Of a stretch of DNA of 64,000 nucleotides, positions 27,380 to 36,495 are shown one piece after another. The notes beneath the pieces are model-generated. The model was not told the origin of the DNA and made no database searches. It saw only the letters and a program-made list of their open reading frames with translations. The position numbers and the translations under genes are program-made. Source of the DNA: Sphingomonas sp. A2-49 (GTDB lineage Bacteria; Pseudomonadota; Alphaproteobacteria; Sphingomonadales; Sphingomonadaceae); assembly GCF_025548555.1 (NCBI RefSeq), contig NZ_JAJLPA010000001.1, positions 310,001-374,000 on the forward strand. Direction: 5' to 3'. Numbering within the stretch: position 1 is the first letter of the stretch; every line of letters starts with the position of its first letter.

Positions 27380-29071
27380 CTAACGCGCCGCCTTCGCCTC
27401 TTCCTCGGCCACCAGTTCCTTTTTGGAAAGCTTGCCGATCAGCGTCTTGGGCAGAGTGTCGCGGATTTCGACCTCGCGGGGAAGCTCGATCTTGCTGATC
27501 TTGTCGCGCAGGAAATCGCGCAGTGCCGCGCCGGTGACGGCGGGATCGTTGACGACGACGAACGCCTTGGGCGCCTGGCCGCGGTGCGCGTCGGCGACGC
27601 CGATCACGACCGCCTCGACGACCGCGGGATGCTCGTACAGCGCTTCCTCGATCACGCGTGGATAGACGTTGTAGCCGCCGCACAGGATCATGTCCTTGAT
27701 CCGGTCGACGATGAACAGATAGCCATCGGCATCGAGATAGCCGACATCGCCGGTGCGCAGCGCACCGTCGGCGAAGACCGCCGCGGTCGCCGCCGGGTTG
27801 CGCCAATAGCCCGACATCACCTGCGGCCCGCGCGCGCAGATCTCGCCCTTCTCGCCCGCCGCCACGATCCGCGCCGGATCGTCGCGATCGCGGATCTCGA
27901 TCGTCGTGCCGGGGAAGGGAAGCCCCGCCGACCCTTCCTTGTTCAGCCCCTCGAACGGGTTGCAGGTGATGATCGGCGACGCTTCCGACAGGCCATAGCC
28001 CTCGACCAGCTTCGCGCCGGTGTTCGCCTCGAACGCGTGGCGCACCTCCTGCGGCAGCGGCGCGCCGCCCGAGATGCAGACCTTCACCGACGACAGGTCG
28101 GGGCGCTCGCCCTCGCCCACGTTGGCGAGCACGTTGTAGATCGTCGGCACCGCCGGGAAATAGGTCGGCCGGGTGCGCTTAAGCGTGGCGAGCAGCTGCT
28201 TCAGCTCGAACCGCGGCAGCAGGATCATCTCCGCCCCCACCAGCGTCGCGAAGGTCAGGACGTTGGTCAGCGCGAAGACGTGAAACAGCGGCAGGACGCC
28301 GAGGACGCGGTCCTGATCGGCGCTTTCGCCGCCGACGTGGACCAGCATCGCGTCGGTGTTCGCGACGATGTTGGCGTGGCTCAGCATCGCCGCCTTGGGC
28401 ACGCCGGTGGTGCCGCCGGTATATTGCAGCACCGCGACCTCGTCCGGATCGACCGCGACCGGCGCGGGCGTGCCGCCGCGCGCCATGAAGCCGGCGAACG
28501 AGAGGTGGCGCCCGTCCGTGGCCGCCCGGCCGATTTCCTTGCGCTTGACCAGTTTATAGCCGAACTTCTTGAGCGGCGGCAGCGCATCGGCGATCGGGCA
28601 GCTGATGACGTGGCGCATCCCCGTAACGCTTGCCACCTTCAGCACGCGCGCCTGGATCTCGGCGATGTCGCAGGTCGCGATGACCTCCGCGCCCGAATCC
28701 TCGATCAGGTGGGTCAGCTCGCGCTCGACGTAGAGCGGGTTGACGTTGACGACGATCCCGCCCGCCTTCAGCGTCGCGTAGAACAGGATCGGGTAATATG
28801 GCGTGTTGGGCAGGCAGAGCGCGACGCGCGTGCCCTTGACGACGCCGAGCGCCTGCAACGCCGCCGCGGCCCGATCGACCGCCGCGCCCAGTTCGCCCCA
28901 GCGGGTGACCTTGCCCATGAAGTCGATCGCCGCGCGATCCGGGAACCGTGCCACCGACCGGTCGAGCATGTCGCCGAGCAGCCGCGGCCGGGCCTCGAGC
29001 GGCACGCCGTGCCTGACCGCCAGCGGCAGGGTGGCCGGCGCAGCGGCGTCCCGGCTTCCGATGTCGCTCAT
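27380..29071 (-). CDS. fadD: Long-chain fatty acid--CoA ligase (FadD-like)
   Basis: A 563-residue ANL-superfamily acyl-CoA synthetase of the cytoplasm or inner membrane face. The AMP-binding P-loop is QYTGGTTGVPKAAMLSHANI (about 215), the adenine motif GYGLSEASPIITCNP (about 360) and the C-terminal hinge region GYLFIVDRIKDMILCGGYNV (about 452), with the catalytic Lys in PKTLIGKLSKKEL near the end. It activates fatty acids for beta-oxidation. It is divergent from the thiolase gene with 121 bp between. Chain length is inferred from overall similarity only. Confidence 0.92.
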   Translation of the reverse strand: MSDIGSRDAAAPATLPLAVRHGVPLEARPRLLGDMLDRSVARFPDRAAIDFMGKVTRWGELGAAVDRAAAALQALGVVKGTRVALCLPNTPYYPILFYATLKAGGIVVNVNPLYVERELTHLIEDSGAEVIATCDIAEIQARVLKVASVTGMRHVISCPIADALPPLKKFGYKLVKRKEIGRAATDGRHLSFAGFMARGGTPAPVAVDPDEVAVLQYTGGTTGVPKAAMLSHANIVANTDAMLVHVGGESADQDRVLGVLPLFHVFALTNVLTFATLVGAEMILLPRFELKQLLATLKRTRPTYFPAVPTIYNVLANVGEGERPDLSSVKVCISGGAPLPQEVRHAFEANTGAKLVEGYGLSEASPIITCNPFEGLNKEGSAGLPFPGTTIEIRDRDDPARIVAAGEKGEICARGPQVMSGYWRNPAATAAVFADGALRTGDVGYLDADGYLFIVDRIKDMILCGGYNVYPRVIEEALYEHPAVVEAVVIGVADAHRGQAPKAFVVVNDPAVTGAALRDFLRDKISKIELPREVEIRDTLPKTLIGKLSKKELVAEEEAKAAR

Positions 29072-29115
29072 CCGTGCATCCTCTCATTCCCGCTATCGAG
29101 CATATTGTCCGCCCG

Positions 29116-29131
29116 TACCACTTGACGTAAA
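29116..29131 (-). promoter_or_regulatory. Possible LiuR half-site in the fadD/thiolase divergent region
   Basis: The stretch ending CTTGACGTAAA matches one half of the 16-bp operator in front of the cluster's MerR gene (TTGACGTTGACGTAAA), but the other half does not match. It lies in the 121-bp region between divergent fadD and thiolase genes, so it could be a weak site for the same regulator. Confidence 0.3.
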
Positions 29132-29192
29132 GGGAAGCTATCGCACCAATACGGCATACCGCAAGGCCGGATGCCGGCACTGAGAGGATTTC

Positions 29193-30329
29193 ATGACCAA
29201 CGCCGTCATCGCCGGTTATGCGCGCTCGCCCTTCCACCTTGCCGGCAAGGGCGCGCTCGCGCGCGTCCGTCCCGACGATCTTGCCGCCCAGACGATCCGG
29301 GGCCTCATCGAGCGCACCGGCGTCGATGCCGCCCGAATCGAGGACATCATCCTCGGCTGCGCCTTTCCGGAAGGCGAGCAGGGCCTCAACGTCGCGCGGC
29401 TGATCGGCCTGCTCGCCGACCTGCCGCTGTCGGTCGGCGGGATGACGGTCAACCGCTTCTGCGGATCGTCGATGAGCGCGATCCATATCGCGATGGGCCA
29501 GATCCAGATCGGCGCGGGCGAGGCGTTCATCTGCGCCGGGCTCGAATCGATGAGCCGCATTCCGATGGGCGGCTACAACCCCCTGCCCAATCCCGCGCTC
29601 GCGAAGGCGAACCCGGGCGCCTACATGGGCATGGGCGATACGGCCGAGAACGTCGCGACCAAATATCAGATCACCCGCGGCGAGCAGGACGCCTTCGCGG
29701 TTGAAAGCCAGCGCAAGGCCGCGGCGGCGCGTACCGACGGTCGTCTGGCCGACGAGATCGTGCCGATCGCGACGAAGGCCGGCACCGTCGGCGAGGACGG
29801 CACGATCCGTCCCGATACGACGGTCGAGGCGCTCGGCGCGCTGAAGCCCGCGTTCAGCCTCGACGGATCGGTGACCGCCGGCACGTCGTCGCCGCTGACC
29901 GATGGTGCGTCGGCGGTGCTCGTCACTTCGGAGGATTTCGCGCGGCAGCACGGCCTCAGGATCCTCGCGCGGATCAAGGCGGTCGCGGTGTCGGGGATCG
30001 AGCCCGAGACGATGGGCCTCGGCCCGATCAGCGCGTCCCGCAAGGCGCTCGATCGCGCCGGCGTGACCGTCGCCGACCTCGACGTGGTCGAGATCAACGA
30101 GGCCTTCGCCAGCCAAGCGATCGCCTGTATCCGCGACCTCGGCCTGAAACCGGAAACGATCAATCTCGACGGCGGCGCGATCGCGATCGGCCATCCGCTC
30201 GGCGCGACCGGCGCGCGCATCGTCGGCAAGGCGGCGGCGCTGCTGGAGCGCGAGGGCGGCCGCTACGCGCTGGCGACGCAGTGCATCGGCGGCGGCCAGG
30301 GCATCGCCACGGTGCTGGAGCGCGCATGA
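29193..30329 (+). CDS. fadA: Acetyl-CoA C-acyltransferase (thiolase)
   Basis: A 378-residue type I thiolase completing beta-oxidation. The acyl-accepting Cys90 is in VNRFCGSSMSAIHIAMGQI, NEAFASQAIACIRDLGL follows at about 301, the His of GGAIAIGHPLGATGARIVG at about 331 and the second catalytic Cys in ATQCIGGGQGIA at about 362. A GAGAGGA ribosome site fits. The stop overlaps the start of the FadN-type gene (ATGA), so the two are made together. FadI-type numbering and lack of a C-terminal extension fit the degradative class. Confidence 0.95.
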   Translation: MTNAVIAGYARSPFHLAGKGALARVRPDDLAAQTIRGLIERTGVDAARIEDIILGCAFPEGEQGLNVARLIGLLADLPLSVGGMTVNRFCGSSMSAIHIAMGQIQIGAGEAFICAGLESMSRIPMGGYNPLPNPALAKANPGAYMGMGDTAENVATKYQITRGEQDAFAVESQRKAAAARTDGRLADEIVPIATKAGTVGEDGTIRPDTTVEALGALKPAFSLDGSVTAGTSSPLTDGASAVLVTSEDFARQHGLRILARIKAVAVSGIEPETMGLGPISASRKALDRAGVTVADLDVVEINEAFASQAIACIRDLGLKPETINLDGGAIAIGHPLGATGARIVGKAAALLEREGGRYALATQCIGGGQGIATVLERA

Positions 30330-32647
30330 TGGCCGATTCGATCAGGAAGGTCTGCGTGATCGGCGCCGGCGTGATGGGCGCCGGCATCGCCGCACAGGTC
30401 GCCAATGCCGGCGTGCCCGTACTGCTGCTCGACATTCCGGCGAGCGACGGAGACGATCGTGACGCGGTCGCCAAGGGCGCGCTGGCGAAGATGCTCAAGA
30501 CCGATCCCGCGCCGTTCATGTCGGCCGCGGCGGCGAAGCTGGTCGAGACGGGCAATATCGACGACCACCTCGACCGTGTTGCGGAATGCGATTGGATCGT
30601 CGAGGCGATCGTCGAGCGGCTCGACATCAAGCAGGCGCTGTACGCGAAGCTGGAAACGCGCAAGCGCCCCGGGACCGCGGTGTCGTCGAACACCTCGACC
30701 ATCCCGCTCGGCCATCTGGTCGAGGGGCGATCGGAGCAGTTCAGGGCCGACTTCCTCATCACCCATTTCTTCAATCCGCCGCGCTACATGCGGCTGGTCG
30801 AGATCGTGCCCGGCGACCACGGCGACGCCGCGGTCGCCGGGCGGGTCGAGGATTTCATCGATCGCTTCATGGGCAAGCGGATCGTCCGCGCGAAGGACAC
30901 GCCGGGCTTCATCGCCAACCGCATCGGCACCTACTGGCTGGCGGTCGCGATCAACGCGGCGATGGACCAGGGGCTGACGGTCGAGGAAGCCGACCAGATC
31001 GGCGGTCGGCCGATGGGTGTGCCCAAGACGGGCATCTTCGGCCTCGTCGACCTCGTCGGCGTCGATCTGATGCCGCTCCTCTCGAAGAGTCTGTCGTCGA
31101 CGCTGCCGCAGGGCGATGCCTATTTCGACACGGTGCGGCCGATGCCGCTGGTCGACCGGATGATCGCGGAAGGTTTCACCGGCCGCAAGGGCAAGGGCGG
31201 CTTCTACCGCTTCGACAAGGCGACGAAGACCAAGCTCGCGCTCGACCTCGCCACCGGGAACTATCGCGAAGGGATCAAGCCCGCCGCGTTGCCGCCCAAG
31301 GCGGAAAAGGATCTGTCCGCACTGATCGCGACGCCGGGCAAGGTCGGCGACTATGCGTGGGAGGTGCTCGGCAAGACGCTGTCCTATGCGGCGGCGCTGG
31401 TCGGTGAAGCGGCGGACGATATCGTCGCGATCGATGACGCGATGACGCTCGGCTACAACTGGAAATACGGCCCGTTCGAACTGATCGACCGGATCGGCGC
31501 CGCCGCCTTCGCCGCCCGCCTGCGTGATGAGGGGCGCGGCGTGCCCGCCATCCTCGACACCGCGGGCGATCGCAGTTTCTATCGCGTCGTCGACGGCAGG
31601 CGCCAGTTCCTCACCCGCGCCGGCGACTATGCCGACGTCGTGCGCAGCGACGGCGTGCTGCTGCTCGAGGACGTCAAACTGCGCGCCGAACCGCTGCTGC
31701 GCAACGCCTCGGCGGCGCTTTGGGACATCGGCGACGGGGTTGCCGCGCTAGAGTTCACCACCAAGATGAACGCGCTCGACGGCGAGATCATGGGCCTGAT
31801 CCAGCAGGCCATCCCGCTGGTGCAGGATCGCTTCAAGGCGCTGGTGATCTATAACGAGGGGTCGAACTTTTCGGCCGGCGCCAATCTCGGCATGGCGATG
31901 TTCGCCGTCGCCGCAGGAATGTGGGGCGAGATCGAGAAGCTGGTCGCCGGCGGACAGCAGGCATTGAAGGCGCTGAAATACGCCCCCTTCCCCGTCGTAT
32001 CGGCGCCCGCCGGCATGGCGCTGGGCGGCGGATGCGAGGTGCTGCTCCATTCCGACGCGGTACAGGCGCATGCCGAAAGCTATATCGGCCTCGTCGAATG
32101 CGGTGTCGGCCTGCTCCCCGGCTGGGGCGGCAACGGCGAGCTGCTCGATCGCATCGCGAAGGCGCCGATGATGCCACGCGGGCCGATGCCCGCCGTCGCC
32201 AAGGCGTTCGAGACGATCTCGACCGCGCAGGTGTCGAAGTCGGCGGCGCTGGCGAAGGAGATGATGTTCCTGCGCGCGTCCGACGGCATCACGATGAACC
32301 GCGACCGGCTGCTCGCCGATGCCAAGGCGAAGGCGCTGTCGCTGGTCGAGGGCTATGTCGCGCCCGAGCGGCCGACCTTCCGCCTGCCCGGCGAAAGCGG
32401 CCGCGTCGGCATCGCCGGGATCGTCGAGGGGTTCCGGCGCAAGGGCATGGCTACCGACTATGACGCGGTCGTCTCCGCCCGCCTCGCCAACGTCCTCACC
32501 GGCGGCGATGCCGACCTGATCGACGTCGTGCAGGAGGAGGACCTGCTGGCCCTCGAACGCGCGGCGTTCCTCGAGGCGGTGAAGGATCCCCGCACCCAGG
32601 CGCGCGTCCAGCAGATGCTGACCACCGGCAAGCCGCTGCGCAACTGA
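30326..32647 (+). CDS. fadN: FadN-type 3-hydroxyacyl-CoA dehydrogenase/enoyl-CoA hydratase
   Basis: A 773-residue multifunctional beta-oxidation enzyme. The 3-hydroxyacyl-CoA dehydrogenase part comes first: NAD motif KVCVIGAGVMGAGIAAQV (about 8-25), NTSTIPLG (about 127), THFFNPPRYMRLVEIVPG (about 147) and DTPGFIANRIG (about 191). The crotonase part is C-terminal: LVIYNEGSNFSAGANL (about 505) and GMALGGGCEVLLHSDA (about 561). This order is that of Bacillus FadN and is the reverse of E. coli FadB. Start at 30326 overlaps the thiolase stop; a second ATG follows at once at 30329. Expected to act as a complex with the thiolase. Confidence 0.92.
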   Translation: MMADSIRKVCVIGAGVMGAGIAAQVANAGVPVLLLDIPASDGDDRDAVAKGALAKMLKTDPAPFMSAAAAKLVETGNIDDHLDRVAECDWIVEAIVERLDIKQALYAKLETRKRPGTAVSSNTSTIPLGHLVEGRSEQFRADFLITHFFNPPRYMRLVEIVPGDHGDAAVAGRVEDFIDRFMGKRIVRAKDTPGFIANRIGTYWLAVAINAAMDQGLTVEEADQIGGRPMGVPKTGIFGLVDLVGVDLMPLLSKSLSSTLPQGDAYFDTVRPMPLVDRMIAEGFTGRKGKGGFYRFDKATKTKLALDLATGNYREGIKPAALPPKAEKDLSALIATPGKVGDYAWEVLGKTLSYAAALVGEAADDIVAIDDAMTLGYNWKYGPFELIDRIGAAAFAARLRDEGRGVPAILDTAGDRSFYRVVDGRRQFLTRAGDYADVVRSDGVLLLEDVKLRAEPLLRNASAALWDIGDGVAALEFTTKMNALDGEIMGLIQQAIPLVQDRFKALVIYNEGSNFSAGANLGMAMFAVAAGMWGEIEKLVAGGQQALKALKYAPFPVVSAPAGMALGGGCEVLLHSDAVQAHAESYIGLVECGVGLLPGWGGNGELLDRIAKAPMMPRGPMPAVAKAFETISTAQVSKSAALAKEMMFLRASDGITMNRDRLLADAKAKALSLVEGYVAPERPTFRLPGESGRVGIAGIVEGFRRKGMATDYDAVVSARLANVLTGGDADLIDVVQEEDLLALERAAFLEAVKDPRTQARVQQMLTTGKPLRN

Positions 32648-32954
32648 CCCGTCCCGTCACTCCGGATCCGGTTCGGGGTGACGGAACCGCTGACGCCGGC
32701 GGGCGGTCGCCGCCGGCACCGTCGCGGCGCCCGCGCGTTATCGCCAATGCTGCCCGACGCTTGACACGACGCCCCGTCGCGCTAGTCGGGCCGCTGATTG
32801 CCGTATACGGCATCGCATTCGCCCGAACGTTATCTTACAGGTGACCGGGCGCGACCATGACAGCCCATCGCGACCGTACGGATACGGCGCGCGCTTCCAC
32901 CGGTTCATCCGACGCCCGCGGCCGGTCGCGGGCCTTATGGAGAGGAGAATGTCC
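32648..32954. other. 307-bp non-coding stretch with a REP-like hairpin
   Basis: Begins with a hairpin CCGTCAC/GTGACGG at 32654-32684 right after the fadN stop, likely a dispersed palindrome serving as transcript end. Further on, TTGACA at 32761-32766 resembles a -35 element for the DUF2147/FadL genes, but no good -10 stands at the right distance. An open frame upstream of the DUF2147 start has no family features. Confidence 0.4.
32654..32684 (+). terminator. Hairpin downstream of fadN
   Basis: CCGTCAC is repeated inverted as GTGACGG around a loop that itself contains CCGGATCCGG. It starts 7 bp after the stop codon. There is no T-run. The GGGGTGACGG wording recurs at 51514-51524, so this may be a dispersed repeat. 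Confidence 0.4.
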
Positions 32955-33365
32955 ATGTCCCTGATTCTCGTCGGCGCCCTGCTCGCCGCCGCCCCCGCAC
33001 CCGCCGCCGATACCGCTGTCGGCCGGTGGAAGACCGAAACAAAGAACGGCGTCGTCGAGATCCAGCGCTGCGGCCCGTCGATCTGCGGCCGCCTGGTCAC
33101 GTCCGACCTGCTCCGGCAGCAGCCCGACCTGAAGGACGGCAACAACCAGAATGCCGCACAGCGCAACCGTCCGCTCCGCGGCCTGATGCTCATCAGCGGC
33201 TTCACCGCCGATGGCGATGCCTGGACCGGCGGCCAGATCTACAACCCCGACGACGGCAAGACCTACAAGGCGAAGGTCACGCCGATCGACGCCAATACGC
33301 TCAAGGTCCGCGGCTGCGTCTTCGTCCCGCTCTGCAAGACGCAGACCTGGACCCGCATCCGCTGA
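32955..33365 (+). CDS. DUF2147 family secreted protein
   Basis: A 136-residue exported protein. The signal peptide is [20 protein letters not shown]; the mature part shows the DUF2147 layout: VGRWKTETKNGVVEIQRCG, ICGRLV, LRGLMLISGF, WTGGQIYNPDDGKTYKAKV and a C-terminal LKVRGCVFVPLCKTQTWTR. Function is not established for the family; it is often exported and induced with envelope genes. The ATG at 32955 has GGAG at 7 bp; one at 32949 is too close to it. It is 44 bp upstream of the FadL-type gene on the same strand, suggesting a shared transcript. Confidence 0.85.
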   Translation: MSLILVGALLAAAPAPAADTAVGRWKTETKNGVVEIQRCGPSICGRLVTSDLLRQQPDLKDGNNQNAAQRNRPLRGLMLISGFTADGDAWTGGQIYNPDDGKTYKAKVTPIDANTLKVRGCVFVPLCKTQTWTRIR

Positions 33366-33409
33366 TCCCGTCCCACCACTCTGCCAGTAAGCTTATAGGA
33401 ATGCTCTCC

Positions 33410-34726
33410 ATGTCCCTGCGTATCAAAGCCCCCCTGTTCGCGACCGCGGCGCTCGGCGCGTTCGGCTTCGCCACCGTCGCGCACGCCCAGGCCTTCTACC
33501 TCCAGGAGCAGTCGGCACGCGGTGCCGGGCGCGCCTTTTCCGGCGAGGTCGCCGACACCGGTCCGCAGTCGCTGTGGTGGAACCCCGCCGCGATCGCAGG
33601 CATGGAGAACGGCGAGGCCGCGATCAACGCCTCGGGCATCATTCCGCGCGGCAAGGTGGTGAACAACGGCACCGTCATCTGCCGGCCGGCGGGCGTCGCC
33701 TGCAACGCGCCGTCGCGCTTCGCGGCGGTCGGCGGCGATCAGGTCGCGCGCAACCCGATCGACAAGGGGCTGCTGCCCTCCGGCGCGGTGGCGGTGCCGT
33801 TCGGCCCGGTCGCGCTCGGGCTCGCCGTGACCTCGCCCTACAGCTTCACCACCGATTACGATTCGACCAGCTGGACGCGCTACAGCGCCACCCGCACCAA
33901 GCTGCAGACGATCGACATCCAGCCGTCGATCGCGGTCGCGCTGACCGACTGGCTGCGCGTCGGCGGCGGCGCCAACGTCGAGCATGTCTACGCGAGCCTC
34001 GGCAACGCGCTCCCCAACCTGACCAGCACGGCCGACGGGCGCCAGCGCCTCGAGGGCGACGGCTGGGATCTCGGCTGGACCGCGGGCATGCAGATGCACA
34101 ACGACTGGGCGACCGTCGGCGTCAGCTACAAGTCGCGGATCGAGCACACGCTGAAGGGCGACCTGCTCGTCGAGGGCCTCGTCGGGCCGCTCGCCGGGCA
34201 GAACCGCACCGTCAACGACGTCGAGGCATCGTTCTACACGCCGGCGCAGGTGATCGTCGGCGCCCGCATCCGGGCGACGCAGGCGCTGACGCTGAACGGC
34301 CAGGCGGTCCGCTACAACTGGAGCAAGTTCGACGCGATCCGCCTCGGCGCACCGCTCAACGCTGCGCTGCCGGAAAACTATCGCGACAGCTACAGCCTTG
34401 CCGGCGGCATCGATTATGCGCTGTCGCCGCGGCTGACGCTGCGCGCGGGCGTCCAGCATGCCACGACGCCGACCCAGAACGGGCTGCGCGACGCGCGCGT
34501 GCCCGACGCGAACCGCTGGAACTACGGTGCCGGCGGCACCTTCCAGCTGACGCCGAAGTTCGGCATCGACCTCGCCGCGAACTACGTCGATTTCAAGGAC
34601 GCGACGATCGACCGCACGACCGCGGCCTATGCCGGCACGGCGGTGCAGACGCCGATCCTGACCAACGGCTATCTGCGCGATGCGAGCGCCGTGGTCGTGT
34701 CGGCAGGCGCGCATATCGGCTTCTGA
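33410..34726 (+). CDS. FadL/OmpP1-type outer membrane transporter
   Basis: A 438-residue beta-barrel of the FadL/TodX family that carries long-chain fatty acids or other hydrophobic compounds across the outer membrane. The signal peptide ends at TVAHAQA; the N-terminal hatch follows as FYLQEQSARGAGRAFSGEVA, then GPQSLWWNPAAIAGM, both diagnostic. The C-terminus ends in Phe (GAHIGF), as barrel proteins do. An ATG at 33401 is also possible. Together with fadD, the thiolase and fadN it makes a full fatty-acid use set. Confidence 0.92.
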   Translation: MSLRIKAPLFATAALGAFGFATVAHAQAFYLQEQSARGAGRAFSGEVADTGPQSLWWNPAAIAGMENGEAAINASGIIPRGKVVNNGTVICRPAGVACNAPSRFAAVGGDQVARNPIDKGLLPSGAVAVPFGPVALGLAVTSPYSFTTDYDSTSWTRYSATRTKLQTIDIQPSIAVALTDWLRVGGGANVEHVYASLGNALPNLTSTADGRQRLEGDGWDLGWTAGMQMHNDWATVGVSYKSRIEHTLKGDLLVEGLVGPLAGQNRTVNDVEASFYTPAQVIVGARIRATQALTLNGQAVRYNWSKFDAIRLGAPLNAALPENYRDSYSLAGGIDYALSPRLTLRAGVQHATTPTQNGLRDARVPDANRWNYGAGGTFQLTPKFGIDLAANYVDFKDATIDRTTAAYAGTAVQTPILTNGYLRDASAVVVSAGAHIGF

Positions 34727-34735
34727 TGCCGCAAA

Positions 34736-34767
34736 CCGGGTTCCGTCGCGATCGCGGTGGAACCCGG
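34736..34767 (+). terminator. Hairpin downstream of the FadL-type gene
   Basis: A perfect 9-bp stem CCGGGTTCC/GGAACCCGG (34736-34744, 34759-34767) with an inner CGCGATCGCG core, 10 bp after the stop. No clear T-run follows, so it is called as a probable transcript end only. Confidence 0.5.
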
Positions 34768-34847
34768 ACCGGCCTTCCGGCGTACCACAATCGAGCGTAT
34801 GCTCCGTAGGGTATCGCCTGTCGAAGCGCCTCCGGAGCCAGTGAGCG

Positions 34848-34871
34848 CGCCTCCCGCCCCGGCGGCAGGCG
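34848..34871 (+). promoter_or_regulatory. Hairpin in the paoA leader
   Basis: CGCCTcCCGCC-cc-GGCGGcAGGCG folds into a stem of 10 pairs with one mismatch, ending 26 bp before the paoA start codon and just ahead of its CAGGGGG ribosome site. It could influence translation start. It is too small for a molybdenum-cofactor riboswitch as known. Confidence 0.35.
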
Positions 34872-34897
34872 ACTAGACCAGCATCAGGGGGCCTTCG

Positions 34898-35542
34898 ATG
34901 AGCCAGAACGAATTCCAGCTGTCCCGCCGCGGCGTGATCGCGAGCGGGGCCGCCGGGGTGGCGGCGACCGCCATTCCCGCCGTTTCGGACGCGGCACCGC
35001 CGCCGCCGTTGCAGGACCGCGCGGCACCGCCGACGATGCCGGTGACGCTGAAGGTCAACGGCCGCACCAGCCGCCTCGACCTCGACACCCGCACCACGCT
35101 GCTCGACGCGCTGCGCGAGCATTGGAAGCTGACCGGCACCAAGAAGGGCTGCGATCACGGCCAGTGCGGCGCCTGCACCGTGCTGGTCGACGGGCGGCGG
35201 ATCAATTCGTGCCTGACGCTCGCGGTGATGCACGACGGCGACGAGATCACGACGATCGAGGGGCTGGGCAAGCCCGACGACCTGCACCCGATGCAGGCCG
35301 CCTTCATCAAGCACGACGGCTATCAGTGCGGCTATTGCACCCCGGGCCAGATCTGTTCGGCGGTCGCGGTGCTCGACGAGATCAAACGCGGTGTGCCGAG
35401 CCACGTCCAGGCCGACATCGTCGGCCAGCCGGGGGTGACCGCGGCGGAGATGCGCGAGCGGATGAGCGGCAACATCTGTCGCTGCGGCGCCTATTCCAAC
35501 ATCATCGAGGCGATGCGCGACGTCGCGGGAGCCAAGGCATGA
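34898..35542 (+). CDS. paoA: Periplasmic aldehyde oxidoreductase iron-sulfur subunit
   Basis: A 214-residue 2Fe-2S subunit of a xanthine-oxidase-family enzyme. A Tat signal with twin Arg is seen in [17 protein letters not shown] (Arg10-Arg11), so the folded complex is exported. First cluster ligands are in [16 protein letters not shown] (Cys85, 90, 93), second cluster ligands in [14 protein letters not shown] (about 144) and [12 protein letters not shown] (about 195). In E. coli PaoABC oxidises aromatic aldehydes in the periplasm. It overlaps paoB by 4 bp (ATGA). Confidence 0.94.
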   Translation: MSQNEFQLSRRGVIASGAAGVAATAIPAVSDAAPPPPLQDRAAPPTMPVTLKVNGRTSRLDLDTRTTLLDALREHWKLTGTKKGCDHGQCGACTVLVDGRRINSCLTLAVMHDGDEITTIEGLGKPDDLHPMQAAFIKHDGYQCGYCTPGQICSAVAVLDEIKRGVPSHVQADIVGQPGVTAAEMRERMSGNICRCGAYSNIIEAMRDVAGAKA

Positions 35543-36495
35543 AGGCGTTTACATACGAGCGCGCCGAAACCCCGGCCGGCGCCGCCGCGGCGGTCGCCGC
35601 GAAGCCGGGCGCGAAGTTCATCGCGGGCGGGACCAACCTGCTCGACCTGATGAAGCTTCAGATCGAGGAGCCGGTGCACCTCGTCGACGTCAACCGTCTG
35701 AAGCTCGACCGGATCGAGGCGACGCCGGAGGGCGGGCTGCGCGTCGGCGCGCTGGTGCGCAACACGGAGCTCGCCAGCGATCCGCGCGTCCGCCGCGATT
35801 ATGGCGTGCTGTCGCGCGCGATCGTCGCCGGGGCGTCGGGACAGCTGCGCAACAAGGCGACGACGGCGGGCAACCTGCTCCAGCGCACGCGCTGTCCGTA
35901 TTTTTACGACACCAACCAGCCGTGCAACAAGCGCAAGCCCGGTTCGGGCTGTGCCGCGATCGGCGGCTACAGCCGCCAGCTCGGCATCATCGGCACCAGC
36001 GATGCGTGCATCGCCACCTATCCCGGCGACATGGCGGTCGCGATGCGCGTGCTCGACGCGACGGTGGAGACGGTGCAGCCGTCGGGCGAGACGCGACGCA
36101 TCCCGATCGCCGATTTCCACCGGCTGTGGGGTGACACGCCGCACATCGACACCAACCTGCGGCCCGGCGAGCTCATCACCGCGGTCACGTTGCCAAAGCC
36201 CGTCGGCGGCACGCACATCTACCACAAGGTGCGCGACCGCGCGTCCTACGCCTATGCGCTGGTGTCGGTCGCCGCGATCGTCCAGCCGAACGGCAGCGGG
36301 CAGGTGGCGATCGGCGGCATCGCGCCCCGGCCATGGCGCGTGGCGGCGGCGGATGCCGCCATGCCGCAGGGAGCGAAGGCCGTGGCCGGGCGCCTGCTCG
36401 CAGGTGCCCGCCCGACGACCGACAACGCCTTCAAGGTGCCGCTGGTCGAGCGCACGCTCGCCGCGGTGATGGCCGAAGCTAGGAACGCCGCATGA
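35539..36495 (+). CDS. paoB: Periplasmic aldehyde oxidoreductase FAD-binding subunit
   Basis: A 318-residue FAD subunit, the same length as E. coli PaoB. The FAD-binding motif is [20 protein letters not shown] (about 30-49) and [19 protein letters not shown] (about 109). The extra 4Fe-4S cluster of this subfamily is supported by Cys residues in [24 protein letters not shown] and [12 protein letters not shown]. The ATG at 35539 overlaps the paoA stop. It lacks its own export signal, as expected for a protein carried out with PaoA. Confidence 0.93.
   Translation: MKAFTYERAETPAGAAAAVAAKPGAKFIAGGTNLLDLMKLQIEEPVHLVDVNRLKLDRIEATPEGGLRVGALVRNTELASDPRVRRDYGVLSRAIVAGASGQLRNKATTAGNLLQRTRCPYFYDTNQPCNKRKPGSGCAAIGGYSRQLGIIGTSDACIATYPGDMAVAMRVLDATVETVQPSGETRRIPIADFHRLWGDTPHIDTNLRPGELITAVTLPKPVGGTHIYHKVRDRASYAYALVSVAAIVQPNGSGQVAIGGIAPRPWRVAAADAAMPQGAKAVAGRLLAGARPTTDNAFKVPLVERTLAAVMAEARNAA

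Noticed and set aside
34727..34897. Molybdenum-cofactor riboswitch in the pao leader
   Set aside because: Only about 170 bp with two separate hairpins; the multi-stem layout of the Moco element is not recognisable.
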